A stretch of DNA of 64,000 bases from Neisseria sp. MVDL19-042950 (GCF_030504625.1 NZ_JAUKWH010000004.1:149198-213197), one strand, 5' to 3'. Positions 1-8,780 are shown, counted from the stretch's first letter. Notes: generated by a model not told the origin, from the letters alone. A program made the numbers and translations.

Positions 1-151
1 AAATATAGTAAAACTGATAAACCAGCCAGCCGCCCAGCCAGCCGCACGAAGCCAGCAGCAGGCCGTTGGTTTCGTCAACCGCATAGCCGATGAGTGCCGC
101 TGCGGTTAGGCCGAACAATGCGCCGGCGATATGGTGCCATACGAATCCCAT
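1..151 (-). CDS. phoR: Sensor histidine kinase, N-terminal fragment (PhoR-like)
   Basis: Only the first 50 codons are in the window; the gene continues off the left edge. The visible part starts MGFVWHHIAGALFGLTAAAL and holds two short hydrophobic segments separated by a polar turn, as in the membrane anchor of PhoR-type kinases. It begins two bases after the phoB stop codon on the same strand, so the two are almost certainly co-translated. The phoR assignment rests on this position and the anchor; no kinase domain is visible, so another PhoB-partner kinase remains possible. An uptake sequence forms the junction: its TGA is the phoB stop and the ATG follows immediately after its last A residues. 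Confidence 0.6.
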   Translation of the reverse strand, partial: MGFVWHHIAGALFGLTAAALIGYAVDETNGLLLASCGWLGGWLVYQFYYI

Positions 152-153
152 TT

Positions 154-855
154 TCAGACGGCCTCTGTTTTCTGCGAAAAGCGGTATCCGCTGCCGCGCA
201 CGGTTTGGATGAAACGGTCGAAGCCCGTCGGCTCCAAAGCGCGGCGCAAGCGGCGGATGTGTACGTCTACCGTGCGTTCTTCCACAAACACATGATCGCC
301 CCACACCAAATCCAGCAATTGGCGGCGGCTATACACTCGGTCGGTGTGGGTCATGAAGAAATGCAGCAGTTTGAACTCGGCGGGGCCGAAAGAGATAGGG
401 CTGTCGCCGGCATATACGCGTTGTTCGGCGGGGTCCAGCCGCAGCCCTTCCAATACAATGGCTTCGTCGGTTTTCTGCGGGGCGCGGCGGCGGAGCAGAG
501 CGTTGATGCGGGCAATCAGCTCGCGCGGGGAAAAAGGTTTGGTAAGGTAGTCGTCGGCACCCAGATTCAGCCCCAGCTCTTTGTCGGTGTCTTCGCTGCG
601 GGCGGTTAGCAGGATAATCGGCAAGTCTTTGCTGCGCGGGTCTTGACGCAACTCTCGGGTAAATTGCACGCCCGACATGCCGGGCAGCATCCAGTCGAGC
701 AGCACCACATCGGGCAGGGCTTCGGTCAGCATCGGTCGAGCCTCTTCCACGCCGGCGGCCGACCGTACGCCGAATCCGGCCTGCTCGAGCGTGAAGCGGA
801 TCAGCATCTGGATGGATTCTTCGTCTTCCACTACCAGCACGTTGACCTTTGCCAT
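154..855 (-). CDS. phoB: Phosphate regulon response regulator PhoB
   Basis: OmpR/PhoB-class response regulator of 233 residues. The receiver domain (about 1-120) has the acidic pair Glu10/Asp11, phosphoacceptor Asp54 in VVLLDWMLPG, Thr84 and Lys106 in LTKPFSP. A winged-helix DNA-binding domain follows (about 130-228, ending in VRGSGYRFS). The family binds tandem sites at phosphate-starvation promoters after phosphorylation by PhoR. The ATG has a good ribosome site (AAAGGAG). The kinase gene follows at once. The C-terminus (TEAV) is encoded by an uptake sequence that also supplies the stop codon. Confidence 0.93.
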   Translation of the reverse strand: MAKVNVLVVEDEESIQMLIRFTLEQAGFGVRSAAGVEEARPMLTEALPDVVLLDWMLPGMSGVQFTRELRQDPRSKDLPIILLTARSEDTDKELGLNLGADDYLTKPFSPRELIARINALLRRRAPQKTDEAIVLEGLRLDPAEQRVYAGDSPISFGPAEFKLLHFFMTHTDRVYSRRQLLDLVWGDHVFVEERTVDVHIRRLRRALEPTGFDRFIQTVRGSGYRFSQKTEAV

Positions 856-1016
856 GTGTTTGTCTCCTTTGGTGATGTAAGGCTTGTGATGTACGGCGGC
901 GAAACATTCGATTGCATCGCGACGGCGTTTCCGGCCTAACGTCGGTCGGATATGGCTGCGAACCCGTCATGCCGGATCGGAACCTCGTGCGAAAGCATGC
1001 GGCCGCCGGTTGGTTT

Positions 1017-1048
1017 GAGGCCGTCTGAAAATGTTTTCAGACGGCCTC
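1017..1048 (-). terminator. Inverted DUS pair downstream of proB
   Basis: Two AG-type uptake sequences face each other around a 3-base loop, giving a stem of about 14 bp just after the proB stop codon. Such pairs are established neisserial terminators. The stretch between this and phoB (856-1016) holds only the phoB upstream region. Confidence 0.8.
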
Positions 1049-1059
1049 ATTGCCATGTT

Positions 1060-2184
1060 TTACCAATGCAGCGCCATATTGTCGCGGTGAATCAATTCGT
1101 CTTCCGCCGCGTAGCCGAGCCGGTCGGCGATTTGGTCGGACGGTGTCCCCAGAATCTTGGCCGTATCGCCGCTGCCGTAATTCACCAAGCCGCGGGCGAT
1201 TTCTTTGCCTTCGGTGTTGAGTACGGCCACCAGTTCGCCGCGGTAAAAGTGCCCGTCTACCCGCACGCAGCCCACTGGCAGCAGGCTGGCGTGTTTTTCG
1301 GCAACGGCGCGCTCCGCGCCTTTGTCGACAATCAGGCTGCCGCTCAATTGCACGTGGCCGAGCAGCCATTGTTTGCGGGCACTGATGCGGCTGTGTTCGC
1401 TGGTAAACAGCGTGCCGATGCTCTCGCCCTGTTTCAAACGCACCAGCACGTCGGGTTCGCGCCCGCTGGCCACTACCGTAGCCGCACCGCTCAAGGCCGC
1501 ACGTTTGGCCGCCAGCACTTTGGTGTACATGCCGCCGGTGCCGACGCTGCTTCCTGCGCCGCCGGCCATGTTTTCCAGCTCGGGATGTTCGGCGGCGATG
1601 GTGGAAATCAATTCGGCTTGCGGGTTTTTGCGCGGGTCGCTGTCGTACAGCCCTTTTTGGTCGGTCAGGATCACCAATGCGTCGGCTTCGACCAGATTGG
1701 TAACGAGTGCGCCGAGCGTATCGTTGTCGCCCAGTTTGATTTCGTCGGTGGTTACGGTGTCGTTTTCGTTGATGATGGGCACGATGCCTTTATTCAGCAG
1801 GGTTCTCAGCGTGCTGCGGGCGTTGAGGTAGCGGGTGCGGTTGCTCAAATCTTCATGGGTGAGCAGGATTTGGGCAGTATGGATATGGTGCGGTGCGAAC
1901 GCGTTTTCATACGCTTGTGCAATGCCCATCTGCCCGACTGCGGCGGCGGCCTGCAATTCGTTGAGTGCGGTCGGGCGTTTCGGCCAGCCGAGCCGTTTGA
2001 TGCCCTCGGCAATCGCGCCGCTGGATACGAATATAATCTGTGTGCCGTCGGCTTTGAGCTTGGCGATTTGTGCCGCCCAGTTGTCGAGTGCGGCTTGGTC
2101 GATGCCTTTGCCCTCGGCGGTAACGAGGCTGGAGCCGACTTTAACCACCAATAAATGGGCTTGGGATAGATTTTCAATGTGCAT
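1060..2184 (-). CDS. proB: Glutamate 5-kinase
   Basis: First enzyme of proline biosynthesis: phosphorylates glutamate with ATP to gamma-glutamyl phosphate in the cytoplasm. 374 residues, the usual length. The amino-acid-kinase domain (about 1-260) begins VVKVGSSLV and contains the SSGAIAEG loop, [14 protein letters not shown] and [15 protein letters not shown]-terminal PUA domain (about 280-360) is present, as in the E. coli enzyme. It lies 24 bases after the DUF2818 gene, with a single uptake sequence in between. No proA is adjacent. Confidence 0.96.
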   Translation of the reverse strand: MHIENLSQAHLLVVKVGSSLVTAEGKGIDQAALDNWAAQIAKLKADGTQIIFVSSGAIAEGIKRLGWPKRPTALNELQAAAAVGQMGIAQAYENAFAPHHIHTAQILLTHEDLSNRTRYLNARSTLRTLLNKGIVPIINENDTVTTDEIKLGDNDTLGALVTNLVEADALVILTDQKGLYDSDPRKNPQAELISTIAAEHPELENMAGGAGSSVGTGGMYTKVLAAKRAALSGAATVVASGREPDVLVRLKQGESIGTLFTSEHSRISARKQWLLGHVQLSGSLIVDKGAERAVAEKHASLLPVGCVRVDGHFYRGELVAVLNTEGKEIARGLVNYGSGDTAKILGTPSDQIADRLGYAAEDELIHRDNMALHW

Positions 2185-2208
2185 GATGGTGTTCCGTTTC
2201 AGACGGCC

Positions 2209-2508
2209 TTACTGCTGATGTTTGCTGTGCCAGAAATAACGCCAGACAAAGGCGGGGAAAGCGAAGATCAGATACAGGCAGGCAACGGTTGCGTAAAATT
2301 CCCAATCCTGAGGGTGCACGCTGCCCGCGCGGGATTCCAACAGGCGGGCAAGCGCGGCGATGATGCCGAAGCCGGTGAAAAGCTCGAGCAAATGATGGCC
2401 GAAATGTTTGCTGCGCAATTTGAACACGCCGAGCAGACGCGGGGTAAGGAATGGGGCGTTGGCAAAAATAAGTGCCAACAGCAATAAAACATACATGGAT
2501 GCAGTCAT
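2209..2508 (-). CDS. DUF2818-like small membrane protein
   Basis: 99 residues with three hydrophobic segments (about 5-22, 42-58, 73-92) and a short His-rich tail. The pattern FANAPFLTPRLLG and the length fit the betaproteobacterial DUF2818 family of inner-membrane proteins, whose function is unknown. It sits between terC and proB on the same strand. The stop codon TAA abuts an uptake sequence. Family assignment is from memory of the pattern; the product should be treated as uncharacterised. Confidence 0.7.
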   Translation of the reverse strand: MTASMYVLLLLALIFANAPFLTPRLLGVFKLRSKHFGHHLLELFTGFGIIAALARLLESRAGSVHPQDWEFYATVACLYLIFAFPAFVWRYFWHSKHQQ

Positions 2509-2583
2509 GGAGCGATACCTTCTTTTTCAGACGGCCTGCCGTATCGGACGGATAAAGCCCGCATCCGACAAGCCGTTTGAAGT

Positions 2584-3567
2584 TTAATTTCCGTTCGCCT
2601 TGCGGCGGTTATACATCAGCGAAATCAGAATCGACACGCCCAGCGCGCCGAACACCACTGCCAGCGATGCGCCGACGGGAATGTGTACCCAGTGCATAAT
2701 CAGCATTTTGATACCGATGAAACTCAGCACGAATGCCAAGCCGAATTTCAAGAATACGAAGCGGTCGGCAATATCGGCCAGCAGGAAATACATGGCGCGC
2801 AGGCCGAGGATGGCGAAGATGTTGGAAGTCAGCACGATAAACGGGTCGGTAGTTACCGCGAAAATGGCCGGAATGCTGTCCACCGCAAAAATCACATCGC
2901 TCATTTCAATCATAATCAGCACCAGCAGCATGGGCGTAGCGATGCGGCGGCCGTTTTCAACGGTAAAGAAATTTTCGCCGTGAAAATCTTTGCTTACCGG
3001 AATATGGCCTTTTACCCAGTTGAGCAGCTTGTTTTGCGACAAATCTTCATGTTCTTCTTCGCCGCCCGATTTAATCATCTTAATACCGGTATAGAGCAGG
3101 AATGCGCCGAACACGTAAAGCACCGCCTCAAACTTGCTTACCAATACCGCGCCGATGAAAATCATGATCATCCGCAACACAATCGCACCGAACACCCCGT
3201 AGAGCAGCACGCGGTGCTGGTATTGCGGCTGCACTTTGAAATAAGAAAAAATCATTAAAAACACAAAGATGTTATCGACGGCCAACGATTTTTCCAGCAC
3301 ATAGCCGGTAAAGAATTCCATCACCTTTTCTTTGGCGACCAGATGCCCGTAGAGCGGATTGCCCGCCAGCTCGAAATACAACCAGCCCGCAAAAGCACAC
3401 GATACGGCCACCCAAACGCACGACCATGCCAACGCTTCTTTTACGCTGACTTTATGTACGCCGGCTTTTTTCAGCGACAGCATGTCGATGGCGATCATAA
3501 TCAATATCGCAATAAAAAATGCCGTATAAAATAACGGCGATCCGACGGAAGGGTGTTGCTCTACCAT
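2584..3567 (-). CDS. TerC/Alx-family integral membrane protein
   Basis: 327 residues with about eight or nine transmembrane segments. Two family motifs are visible: LEKSLAVDNIFVFLMIF in the first half and EMSDVIFAVDSIPAIFAVT in the second, with the conserved acidic residues in the membrane. The family is linked to tellurite resistance (TerC) and, for Alx/MntP-like members, to manganese export at high pH. Only about 70 bases separate its start from the upstream terminator, leaving no room for the manganese riboswitch often seen before such genes. A housekeeping metal-ion role is more likely than tellurite resistance because no other ter genes are present. Confidence 0.88.
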   Translation of the reverse strand: MVEQHPSVGSPLFYTAFFIAILIMIAIDMLSLKKAGVHKVSVKEALAWSCVWVAVSCAFAGWLYFELAGNPLYGHLVAKEKVMEFFTGYVLEKSLAVDNIFVFLMIFSYFKVQPQYQHRVLLYGVFGAIVLRMIMIFIGAVLVSKFEAVLYVFGAFLLYTGIKMIKSGGEEEHEDLSQNKLLNWVKGHIPVSKDFHGENFFTVENGRRIATPMLLVLIMIEMSDVIFAVDSIPAIFAVTTDPFIVLTSNIFAILGLRAMYFLLADIADRFVFLKFGLAFVLSFIGIKMLIMHWVHIPVGASLAVVFGALGVSILISLMYNRRKANGN

Positions 3568-3638
3568 GGTGTGTGTTTCCTTAACAGAAATTCAGAGAGT
3601 AAATAATATTAAAATAGATATTTTAGCATATCCCGCTG

Positions 3639-3680
3639 AAAGGCCGTCTGAAACAGCGTGTTATGTTTCAGACGGCCTTT
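3639..3680 (-). terminator. Inverted DUS pair
   Basis: AAAGGCCGTCTGAAACA and its reverse complement around a short loop, a 17-bp stem, between the CopD-like gene and terC. It ends the CopD-like transcript. Confidence 0.8.
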
Positions 3681-3693
3681 GCGGTAAGCATGC

Positions 3694-4140
3694 CTACCAG
3701 CTTGCATAAAACATCGTTTTCGCCAGCAGCACAATCAATATCATGTGTATCAGTACCGCCGTATGGATGTATTTCGACCAAGCCACCGTGAGCGTGCCGC
3801 GCCGCATTTTGGTTACCGCAATCACAAAATGCACCAGCACGCCGAAAGCCAGCAGCACTTTCAAACACAACTGAAGGTTGAAAGAAGAAGCGAACGGCTG
3901 GGCGAAAGCGGTGGCATACCGGTGCGACATCGCCAAGCCGGAAAGAAAAAGCATGATGACTATCCACGGCATCACTTGCACCGCCCGACGGGAAATAGCC
4001 TTTTCCGTTTCCCGCCTTGCCCCGCGCGACACCTGCTTGGTGTGCAGCACAGAGAGTATCAGCGTTTCAAAGAATACGCCCCCGACAAAAGCGATGGCAC
4101 AGAGCAAGTGTATGATGTGAGCAACAGCGTAAACAGACAT
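3694..4140 (-). CDS. CopD-like four-helix membrane protein
   Basis: 148 residues, four predicted transmembrane helices. The start MSVYAVAHIIHLLCAIAFVGGVFFE resembles the first helix of CopD/YcnJ-type copper-resistance proteins, including two His residues (8 and 11) and the WVGG-like turn. Further His residues lie at helix ends. It stands alone, convergent to nothing and divergent from the glycine-zipper lipoprotein. A role in copper or haem handling is family inference only; no CopC domain or copper chaperone is adjacent. Confidence 0.65.
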   Translation of the reverse strand: MSVYAVAHIIHLLCAIAFVGGVFFETLILSVLHTKQVSRGARRETEKAISRRAVQVMPWIVIMLFLSGLAMSHRYATAFAQPFASSFNLQLCLKVLLAFGVLVHFVIAVTKMRRGTLTVAWSKYIHTAVLIHMILIVLLAKTMFYASW

Positions 4141-4268
4141 ATTTTATGCTTTCACAATCTTTTCGCAGTTTTAACAGGATTTACGTCAGGCAATATACCA
4201 TTATCTGCCGCTTATGCCATACTGTTTGCGAATTTATGCCTAACTAAATTTTATCCGGAGGATATTTC

Positions 4269-4472
4269 ATGAAATCAGTAGTAGTTAAAACCATTGCTTT
4301 GCTGGCTATCGCCGCTTCTCTGACCGCTTGCGGGAATCTGAGCCGTACTCAACGCAATACTACCACCGGTGCCATTATCGGCGGGGTGGCCGGCAATCTG
4401 CTCGGTGGCGACACCGGTTCCACCCTGGGCGGTGCAGCTTTGGGCGGTATTATCGGCAGCCAAGTCCGCTAA
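4269..4472 (+). CDS. Glycine-zipper lipoprotein (OsmB-like)
   Basis: 67 residues. A lipoprotein signal peptide with lipobox LTAC puts the lipidated Cys at residue 21. The mature part is one glycine-zipper hairpin (TGAIIGGVAGNLLGG ... LGGAALGGIIG), the two-helix Gly motif of OsmB/SlyB-type outer-membrane lipoproteins. These small proteins are envelope-stress associated, but their action is not well defined. A strong ribosome site (GGAGGA) precedes the ATG. Monocistronic, converging on waaA through a shared DUS hairpin. Confidence 0.8.
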   Translation: MKSVVVKTIALLAIAASLTACGNLSRTQRNTTTGAIIGGVAGNLLGGDTGSTLGGAALGGIIGSQVR

Positions 4473-4490
4473 TTTTGGTAGGCAGTATAC

Positions 4491-4524
4491 AGAGGCCGTT
4501 TGAAAGCAATTTCAGACGGCCTCT
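4491..4524. terminator. Shared convergent terminator (one arm decayed)
   Basis: Inverted DUS pair in which one arm is intact and the other reads GCCGTTTGAA. It lies between two convergent genes and overlaps the last codons and stop of waaA, so it can serve both directions. Confidence 0.75.
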
Positions 4525-5768
4525 GCCATAATCTCCGCCATTTTTTTGCTGGCACCGCGGTGTCGACTCACAAACGCTTCGGCACGCCCCGCATATTGTG
4601 CCCGCTCTTCGGGGTGGGCCAGCCAATGCGTTACCGCATACAGCCATTCCTGCGCACTGAACACCTGTTTCGCCGCTCCCGCTTCCAATGCCCCTTTGCA
4701 GGTGGCGGCAAAATTATAAGTCGACGGGCCGAACAAAACCGGAACCGCACAGGCCACCGGTTCGATAATGTTCTGGCAGCCCGTATCCACCAAACTGCCG
4801 CCCACAAACGCCACATCGGCCGCCAGATAATAACCGAACAGCTCGCCCATACTGTCGCCTATCCATACCTGCGTATCGGCGGCCACTTCGGTATTGTCGC
4901 TACGTTTCTGAGTTTTAAAGCCCATGCCGGCGGCGGTGTCGAAGGCCGTCTGAAAACGTTCGGGATGGCGCGGCACAATCACCAGCAAAGCATCGCCGTG
5001 ATAACCCTGCCATGCTTTGAGCAGCAGTTCCGCTTCGTCAACGCCTTTGTGTTCACGGGTGCTGGCGCACACCACCACAGGGCGGTTGCCGATTCGCCGG
5101 CGGAATGCCGCCGCACATTCGCGCATATCTGCGGTCGGAGAAATATCGTATTTGCTGTTGCCGCACACATGCACGTTGGATGCGCCGATCAAATGCAAAC
5201 GCTCGGCATCGGCGGCGGTCTGCGCATAACAGCCGCGCAAAGTCTGCATGGCAGGCTCCACCAATGAACGTATTTTCAGATAGCCGTTTTGTGATTTTTC
5301 CGACAGCCGCGCGTTTGCTAAAAACAACGGTACACCGGCTTCGGAGCATCCGTGCATAAGGTTCGGCCAGATTTCGGTTTCCATCAGCACGCCGAAGTGC
5401 GGCCGGTGTTCGCTCAGAAATTGCCGTATGAATTCAGGCTTGTCGTAAGGCAGATAACGGCATTGCGCATCGGGGAACAGCTTTTCCGCCGCGGCGCGGC
5501 CGGTCGGTGTCATTTGCGTTAGCAATAAGGGCGCATCGGGAAAATGTTTCCGCAACTCTCGCACCAAAGGCTGGGCGGCACGGGTTTCACCCACTGATAC
5601 GGCATGTATCCAGATGGGATTTTGAACGGGATTGGGATAGGGTTCGCCGAAGCGTTCGCACCAATGTTCCAGATAAGCCGGTGCTTTCTCTCCGCGCCGG
5701 CGCAGATAACGGCGGATAAAATACGGCGCAGCTTGCCATAAGGCGGTATAAAACCAACGTACATTCAT
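4512..5768 (-). CDS. waaA: 3-deoxy-D-manno-octulosonic acid (Kdo) transferase
   Basis: GT30-family enzyme that transfers Kdo from CMP-Kdo to lipid IVA at the cytoplasmic face of the inner membrane. 418 residues, normal length. The N-terminal region shows HAVSVGETRAAQPLV and LLTQMTPTGR; METEIWPNL contains the catalytic Glu region. The C-terminal nucleotide-binding half has VCASTREHKG, VPRHPERF and GGSLVDTGCQNIIEPVACA. An N-terminal hydrophobic anchor is weak. The last residues (AEAV) and stop codon come from an uptake sequence. Confidence 0.95.
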   Translation of the reverse strand: MNVRWFYTALWQAAPYFIRRYLRRRGEKAPAYLEHWCERFGEPYPNPVQNPIWIHAVSVGETRAAQPLVRELRKHFPDAPLLLTQMTPTGRAAAEKLFPDAQCRYLPYDKPEFIRQFLSEHRPHFGVLMETEIWPNLMHGCSEAGVPLFLANARLSEKSQNGYLKIRSLVEPAMQTLRGCYAQTAADAERLHLIGASNVHVCGNSKYDISPTADMRECAAAFRRRIGNRPVVVCASTREHKGVDEAELLLKAWQGYHGDALLVIVPRHPERFQTAFDTAAGMGFKTQKRSDNTEVAADTQVWIGDSMGELFGYYLAADVAFVGGSLVDTGCQNIIEPVACAVPVLFGPSTYNFAATCKGALEAGAAKQVFSAQEWLYAVTHWLAHPEERAQYAGRAEAFVSRHRGASKKMAEIMAEAV

Positions 5769-5858
5769 AAGGTTGTTCTTGCCGAAACAGAATGGCGGCT
5801 ATTGTATAGCAAATAAACCGAAGCATTCCATAAAGTTCCGGATTTCACGTTTTACATC

Positions 5859-5896
5859 AAAAGGCCGCCTGAAAAAATTTTTTCAGGCGGCCTTTT
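5859..5896. terminator. Inverted pair of a DUS variant (GCCGCCTGAA)
   Basis: A perfect 19+19 base inverted repeat in which both arms read AAAAGGCCGCCTGAAAAAA. Both carry C in place of T at the same position, so the variant was copied or corrected in concert. It is placed to terminate the carbonic anhydrase gene. Confidence 0.75.
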
Positions 5897-5916
5897 GATT
5901 GTAGATACGGCGATGG

Positions 5917-6462
5917 TCAGCCTGCTTGCTGCGCCGTTTTTTTGTAATTGGCCGACACCCGCATATAATGCACGGCAGAATACAGCAGCGAGCTTTTTTC
6001 GGCTTCGGTGAGTGCCCGAACTTTTTGAACAGGCGAGCCGACATACAGATAACCGCTTTCCAGACGTTTGCGCGGCGGCACCAAACTGCCCGCACCGATC
6101 ATCACATCATCTTCGATAACCGCGTCGTCCAGAATAATCGTGCCCATGCCCACCAGCACACGGTTGCCGATGGTGCAGCCGTGAAGCATAACCTTGTGGC
6201 CGATGGTAACATCCTCGCCGATAATCAAAGGCGAACCGTCGGGTTTGGCATCGTTTTTATGCGAAACGTGCAGCATGCTCAAATCCTGCACATTGCTGCG
6301 GCTGCCGATGGAAATGCGGTTAACGTCGCCGCGGATAACGGTGAAAGGCCATACTGACACATGTTCGCCCAGCGAAACGTCGCCGATAATGACCGCAGCA
6401 GGGTCGATCAGGCAGCTTTCGTGAATTTCAGAGAAATGGTCGAGATAAGGGCGGATATTCAT
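5917..6462 (-). CDS. Gamma-class carbonic anhydrase family protein
   Basis: 181 residues forming a left-handed beta-helix of hexapeptide repeats (for example IIGDVSLGEHVSVWP, IIGEDVTIGHKVMLHG, VLVGMGTIILDDAVI). The three zinc-ligand His positions of the gamma carbonic anhydrase fold appear as LHVSHKND and TIGHKVMLHG. Close relatives are YrdA/PaaY-type proteins, of which only some have measurable carbonic anhydrase activity. Monocistronic, minus strand. Confidence 0.9.
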   Translation of the reverse strand: MNIRPYLDHFSEIHESCLIDPAAVIIGDVSLGEHVSVWPFTVIRGDVNRISIGSRSNVQDLSMLHVSHKNDAKPDGSPLIIGEDVTIGHKVMLHGCTIGNRVLVGMGTIILDDAVIEDDVMIGAGSLVPPRKRLESGYLYVGSPVQKVRALTEAEKSSLLYSAVHYMRVSANYKKTAQQAG

Positions 6463-6591
6463 TTTTATGCTCCTTTGGGCGGCGGATTGTTTTCAGGCGG
6501 CCTCACGCATTGTAAGCGGATTTCTTGCCGGCGGAAAAGCCGGAACAGGCCGTCTGAAAAACAGATTTTAAATTATTAAGGAATGATTCGT

Positions 6592-6801
6592 ATGTGGCAC
6601 ATCATCGCCATAGGTTATTTGTTTGTTACTGTTTTATTTGCCGCCGTACAACCGAGCATAGAGCGGGCGTTGATTTACCTGCTGTTCTGGTCGGTGCTGC
6701 CGAGCCTGTTTACCTTTTGGGTAGTAAAAACACGGCGGCGCAACAAAATGATGAAACTCAGCGAAAAACAACAGGCGGAAAACGGGCGCAACCGACAGTA
6801 G
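6592..6801 (+). CDS. Small two-helix membrane protein, function unknown
   Basis: 69 residues: two hydrophobic segments (about 3-20 and 27-45), then a basic, polar tail (KTRRRNKMMKL ... NGRNRQ) predicted to be cytoplasmic. I choose the second ATG because AAGGA lies about 9 bases before it; the upstream ATG at 6583 directly abuts that site. Composition and codon use match neighbouring genes. I do not recognise a family. Confidence 0.6.
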   Translation: MWHIIAIGYLFVTVLFAAVQPSIERALIYLLFWSVLPSLFTFWVVKTRRRNKMMKLSEKQQAENGRNRQ

Positions 6802-6884
6802 CCGTATTTCGCCTTTCCGACGCATTTTTCCGTCGGTCAAAGTAGGCGGGCGCGAAGATTTAATCGCAGGCACATACAAACACT

Positions 6885-6913
6885 TTTCAAACCGCATCCT
6901 TATCTTATATAAT
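6885..6913 (+). promoter_or_regulatory. Predicted sigma-70 promoter of rpsB
   Basis: A perfect TATAAT (6908-6913) with TTTCAA 17 bases upstream. Transcription would start near 6920, just before the structured leader. Confidence 0.6.
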
Positions 6914-6920
6914 CTTTCGG

Positions 6921-7037
6921 TTTCCGTTTTGCGGAAGCATTTTTATTTTTACACAAACGCCCGCACTTTGCGCGAAAGGGTGCTTACCGCAAGGTAAGTT
7001 CTATGCGACAAAGTGTATGCTTTAACCCTTTTAAGGA
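6921..7037 (+). promoter_or_regulatory. Structured rpsB leader (S2-type autoregulatory element)
   Basis: The untranslated leader folds into a compact structure. A first hairpin lies at 6921-6937. Then CACTTTG (6964-6970) pairs with CAAAGTG (7009-7015), enclosing a hairpin CTTACC-GCAA-GGTAAG with a GNRA loop (6983-6998). A 7-bp pseudoknot joins AAAGGGT (6975-6981) to ACCCTTT (7025-7031), ending just before the ribosome site AAGGA (7033-7037). Ribosomal protein S2 is known to repress its own mRNA through a conserved rpsB leader in proteobacteria; this leader has the expected arrangement. The pairings are seen directly, the function is inferred. Confidence 0.75.
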
Positions 7038-7043
7038 AATTTT

Positions 7044-7769
7044 ATGTCTCAAATTACTATGCGCCAGATGCTGGAAGCAGGCGTTCACTTCGGCCACCAA
7101 ACCCGTTACTGGAACCCGAAAATGGAACAATACATTTTCGGAGCGCGCAATAAAATCCATATCGTAAACTTGGAAAAAACCCTGCCGCTGTTCCAAGAAG
7201 CGCAAGAGGCCGTTCGCCGTCTGGTTGCAAACAAAGGCACCGTGCTGTTCGTAGGCACCAAACGCCAAGCCCGCGAAATCATCCGCGAAGAAGCTACCCG
7301 TGCCGGTATGCCTTTCGTTGACCACCGCTGGTTGGGCGGCATGCTGACCAACTACAAAACCGTTAAACAATCCATCAAACGCTTGGAAGAAAAAGCCGCG
7401 GTTTTGGAAAATGCTGCCGAGAGCGGCTACAGCAAAAAAGAAATCTTGGAAATGCAGCGCGAAGTTGAAAAACTGGAGCGTTCATTGGGCGGCATCAAAA
7501 ACATGAAAGGTCTGCCCGACGCGATTTTCGTAATCGACACCGGCTACCAAAAAGGTACCCTGATTGAAGCCGAAAAACTGGGTATCCCCGTGATCGCCGT
7601 AGTAGATACCAACAACAGCCCTGATGGCGTGAAATACGTTATCCCCGGTAACGACGACTCTGCAAAAGCCATCCGTCTGTACTGCCGCGGCATGGCTGAT
7701 GCCGTTTTGGAAGGCAAAAACCAAGCCATCCAAGAAACCGTAGCCGCTGCCCAAGCTGCTGCCGAATAA
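7044..7769 (+). CDS. rpsB: 30S ribosomal protein S2
   Basis: 241 residues, standard length. Begins [26 protein letters not shown] and contains [12 protein letters not shown] and [14 protein letters not shown], the family signatures. S2 joins the small subunit late in assembly and anchors S1. Followed by tsf as in most bacteria, with a hairpin and a DUS pair in the 139-base gap that probably lower read-through. The structured leader suggests autoregulation. Confidence 0.98.
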   Translation: MSQITMRQMLEAGVHFGHQTRYWNPKMEQYIFGARNKIHIVNLEKTLPLFQEAQEAVRRLVANKGTVLFVGTKRQAREIIREEATRAGMPFVDHRWLGGMLTNYKTVKQSIKRLEEKAAVLENAAESGYSKKEILEMQREVEKLERSLGGIKNMKGLPDAIFVIDTGYQKGTLIEAEKLGIPVIAVVDTNNSPDGVKYVIPGNDDSAKAIRLYCRGMADAVLEGKNQAIQETVAAAQAAAE

Positions 7770-7778
7770 GGCTTTTCC

Positions 7779-7802
7779 AAAAGGGGCTTCATGCCCCCTT
7801 TT
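7779..7802 (+). terminator. rpsB-tsf intergenic hairpin
   Basis: AAAAGGGGC and GCCCCCTTTT pair around a 5-base loop, with T residues at the 3' arm. It is a likely partial terminator setting the rpsB:tsf ratio. Confidence 0.65.
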
Positions 7803-7810
7803 GTCGAAAC

Positions 7811-7851
7811 AGGCCGTCTGAAAACACATGAAACGCCTTTTCAGACGGCCT
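7811..7851. repeat. Inverted DUS pair between rpsB and tsf
   Basis: Two AG-type uptake sequences face each other across a 17-base spacer, immediately after the rpsB hairpin. A second possible attenuation point before tsf. Confidence 0.75.
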
Positions 7852-7908
7852 CGCAAAAGATTCACAAGCACGCCGAACCGTGCTTCCCAAATTTCTAGGA
7901 GATTCAAA

Positions 7909-8763
7909 ATGGCAGAAATTACTGCAAAAATGGTTGCCGATCTGCGCGCCGCTACCGGTCTGGGTATGATGGAGTGCAAAAAAGCACTGGTTGAAGCCGA
8001 AGGCAACATTGAAAAAGCAGAAGAAATCCTGCGCATCAAATCCGGTGCCAAAGCCGGTAAACTGGCCGGCCGTACCGCTGCCGAAGGCGTATTGGCTTAT
8101 GCGATCGAAGGCAATGTAGGCGCTTTGGTTGAAGTAAACTGCGAAACCGACTTCGTTGCAAAAGATGCCGGTTTCGTTGAGTTTGCCAACTTCGTTGCAA
8201 AAACTGCCGTTGAGAAAAAGCCCGCTTCTGTTGAAGAATTGAGCAACTTGGTTGAAGAAGAGCGTAAAGCCATCATCGCCAAATTGGGCGAAAACATGTC
8301 TGTACGCCGTTTCCAAGTTATCGAAACCGCCAACAGCCTGACCGCCTACATCCACGGTGCTTTGGCTACCGAAGGCGTATTGGTTGAATTCAAAGGCGCC
8401 GAAGACGTTGCCCGCAAAGTAGGCATGCACATCGTTGCCGCCAAACCCCAATGCGTGTCTGAAGCTGAAGTAGATGCGGAAACCGTTGAAAAAGAACGCC
8501 GCATTTACACCCAACAAGCCATCGAATCAGGCAAACCTGCCGAAATCGCCGAAAAAATGGTTGAAGGCCGCATCAAAAAATTCTTGGCTGAAGTTACCCT
8601 GAACGGCCAAGCATTCGTGATGAACCCTGACCAAACCGTAGCCCAATTCCTGAAAGAAAACGGCGCGGAAGTAATCAGCTTCGTACGTTACAAAGTAGGC
8701 GACGGTATCGAAAAAGCCGTTGTAGACTACGCTGCCGAAGTGGCTGCTGCTGCGAAAGTGTAA
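7909..8763 (+). CDS. tsf: Elongation factor Ts
   Basis: 284 residues. Guanine-nucleotide exchange factor for EF-Tu. It begins [32 protein letters not shown], the N-terminal UBA-like domain signature; TDFVAK of the core domain is visible near residue 80. I place the start at this ATG, with TAGGAG 8 bases upstream; the reading frame is open further upstream but runs through the DUS pair, which would add an unrelated basic extension. Second gene of the rpsB unit. Confidence 0.97.
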   Translation: MAEITAKMVADLRAATGLGMMECKKALVEAEGNIEKAEEILRIKSGAKAGKLAGRTAAEGVLAYAIEGNVGALVEVNCETDFVAKDAGFVEFANFVAKTAVEKKPASVEELSNLVEEERKAIIAKLGENMSVRRFQVIETANSLTAYIHGALATEGVLVEFKGAEDVARKVGMHIVAAKPQCVSEAEVDAETVEKERRIYTQQAIESGKPAEIAEKMVEGRIKKFLAEVTLNGQAFVMNPDQTVAQFLKENGAEVISFVRYKVGDGIEKAVVDYAAEVAAAAKV

Positions 8764-8780
8764 TTTCCCATGAAAAAGAA

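Noticed and set aside
952..2154. 400-codon open frame on the plus strand opposite proB
   Set aside because: Shadow of proB: low-complexity Ala/Gly/Val/Phe composition caused by the GC-rich antisense strand; proB is unmistakable.
3568..3638. Manganese riboswitch before the TerC-family gene
   Set aside because: Only about 70 AT-rich bases are available and no conserved fold is visible.
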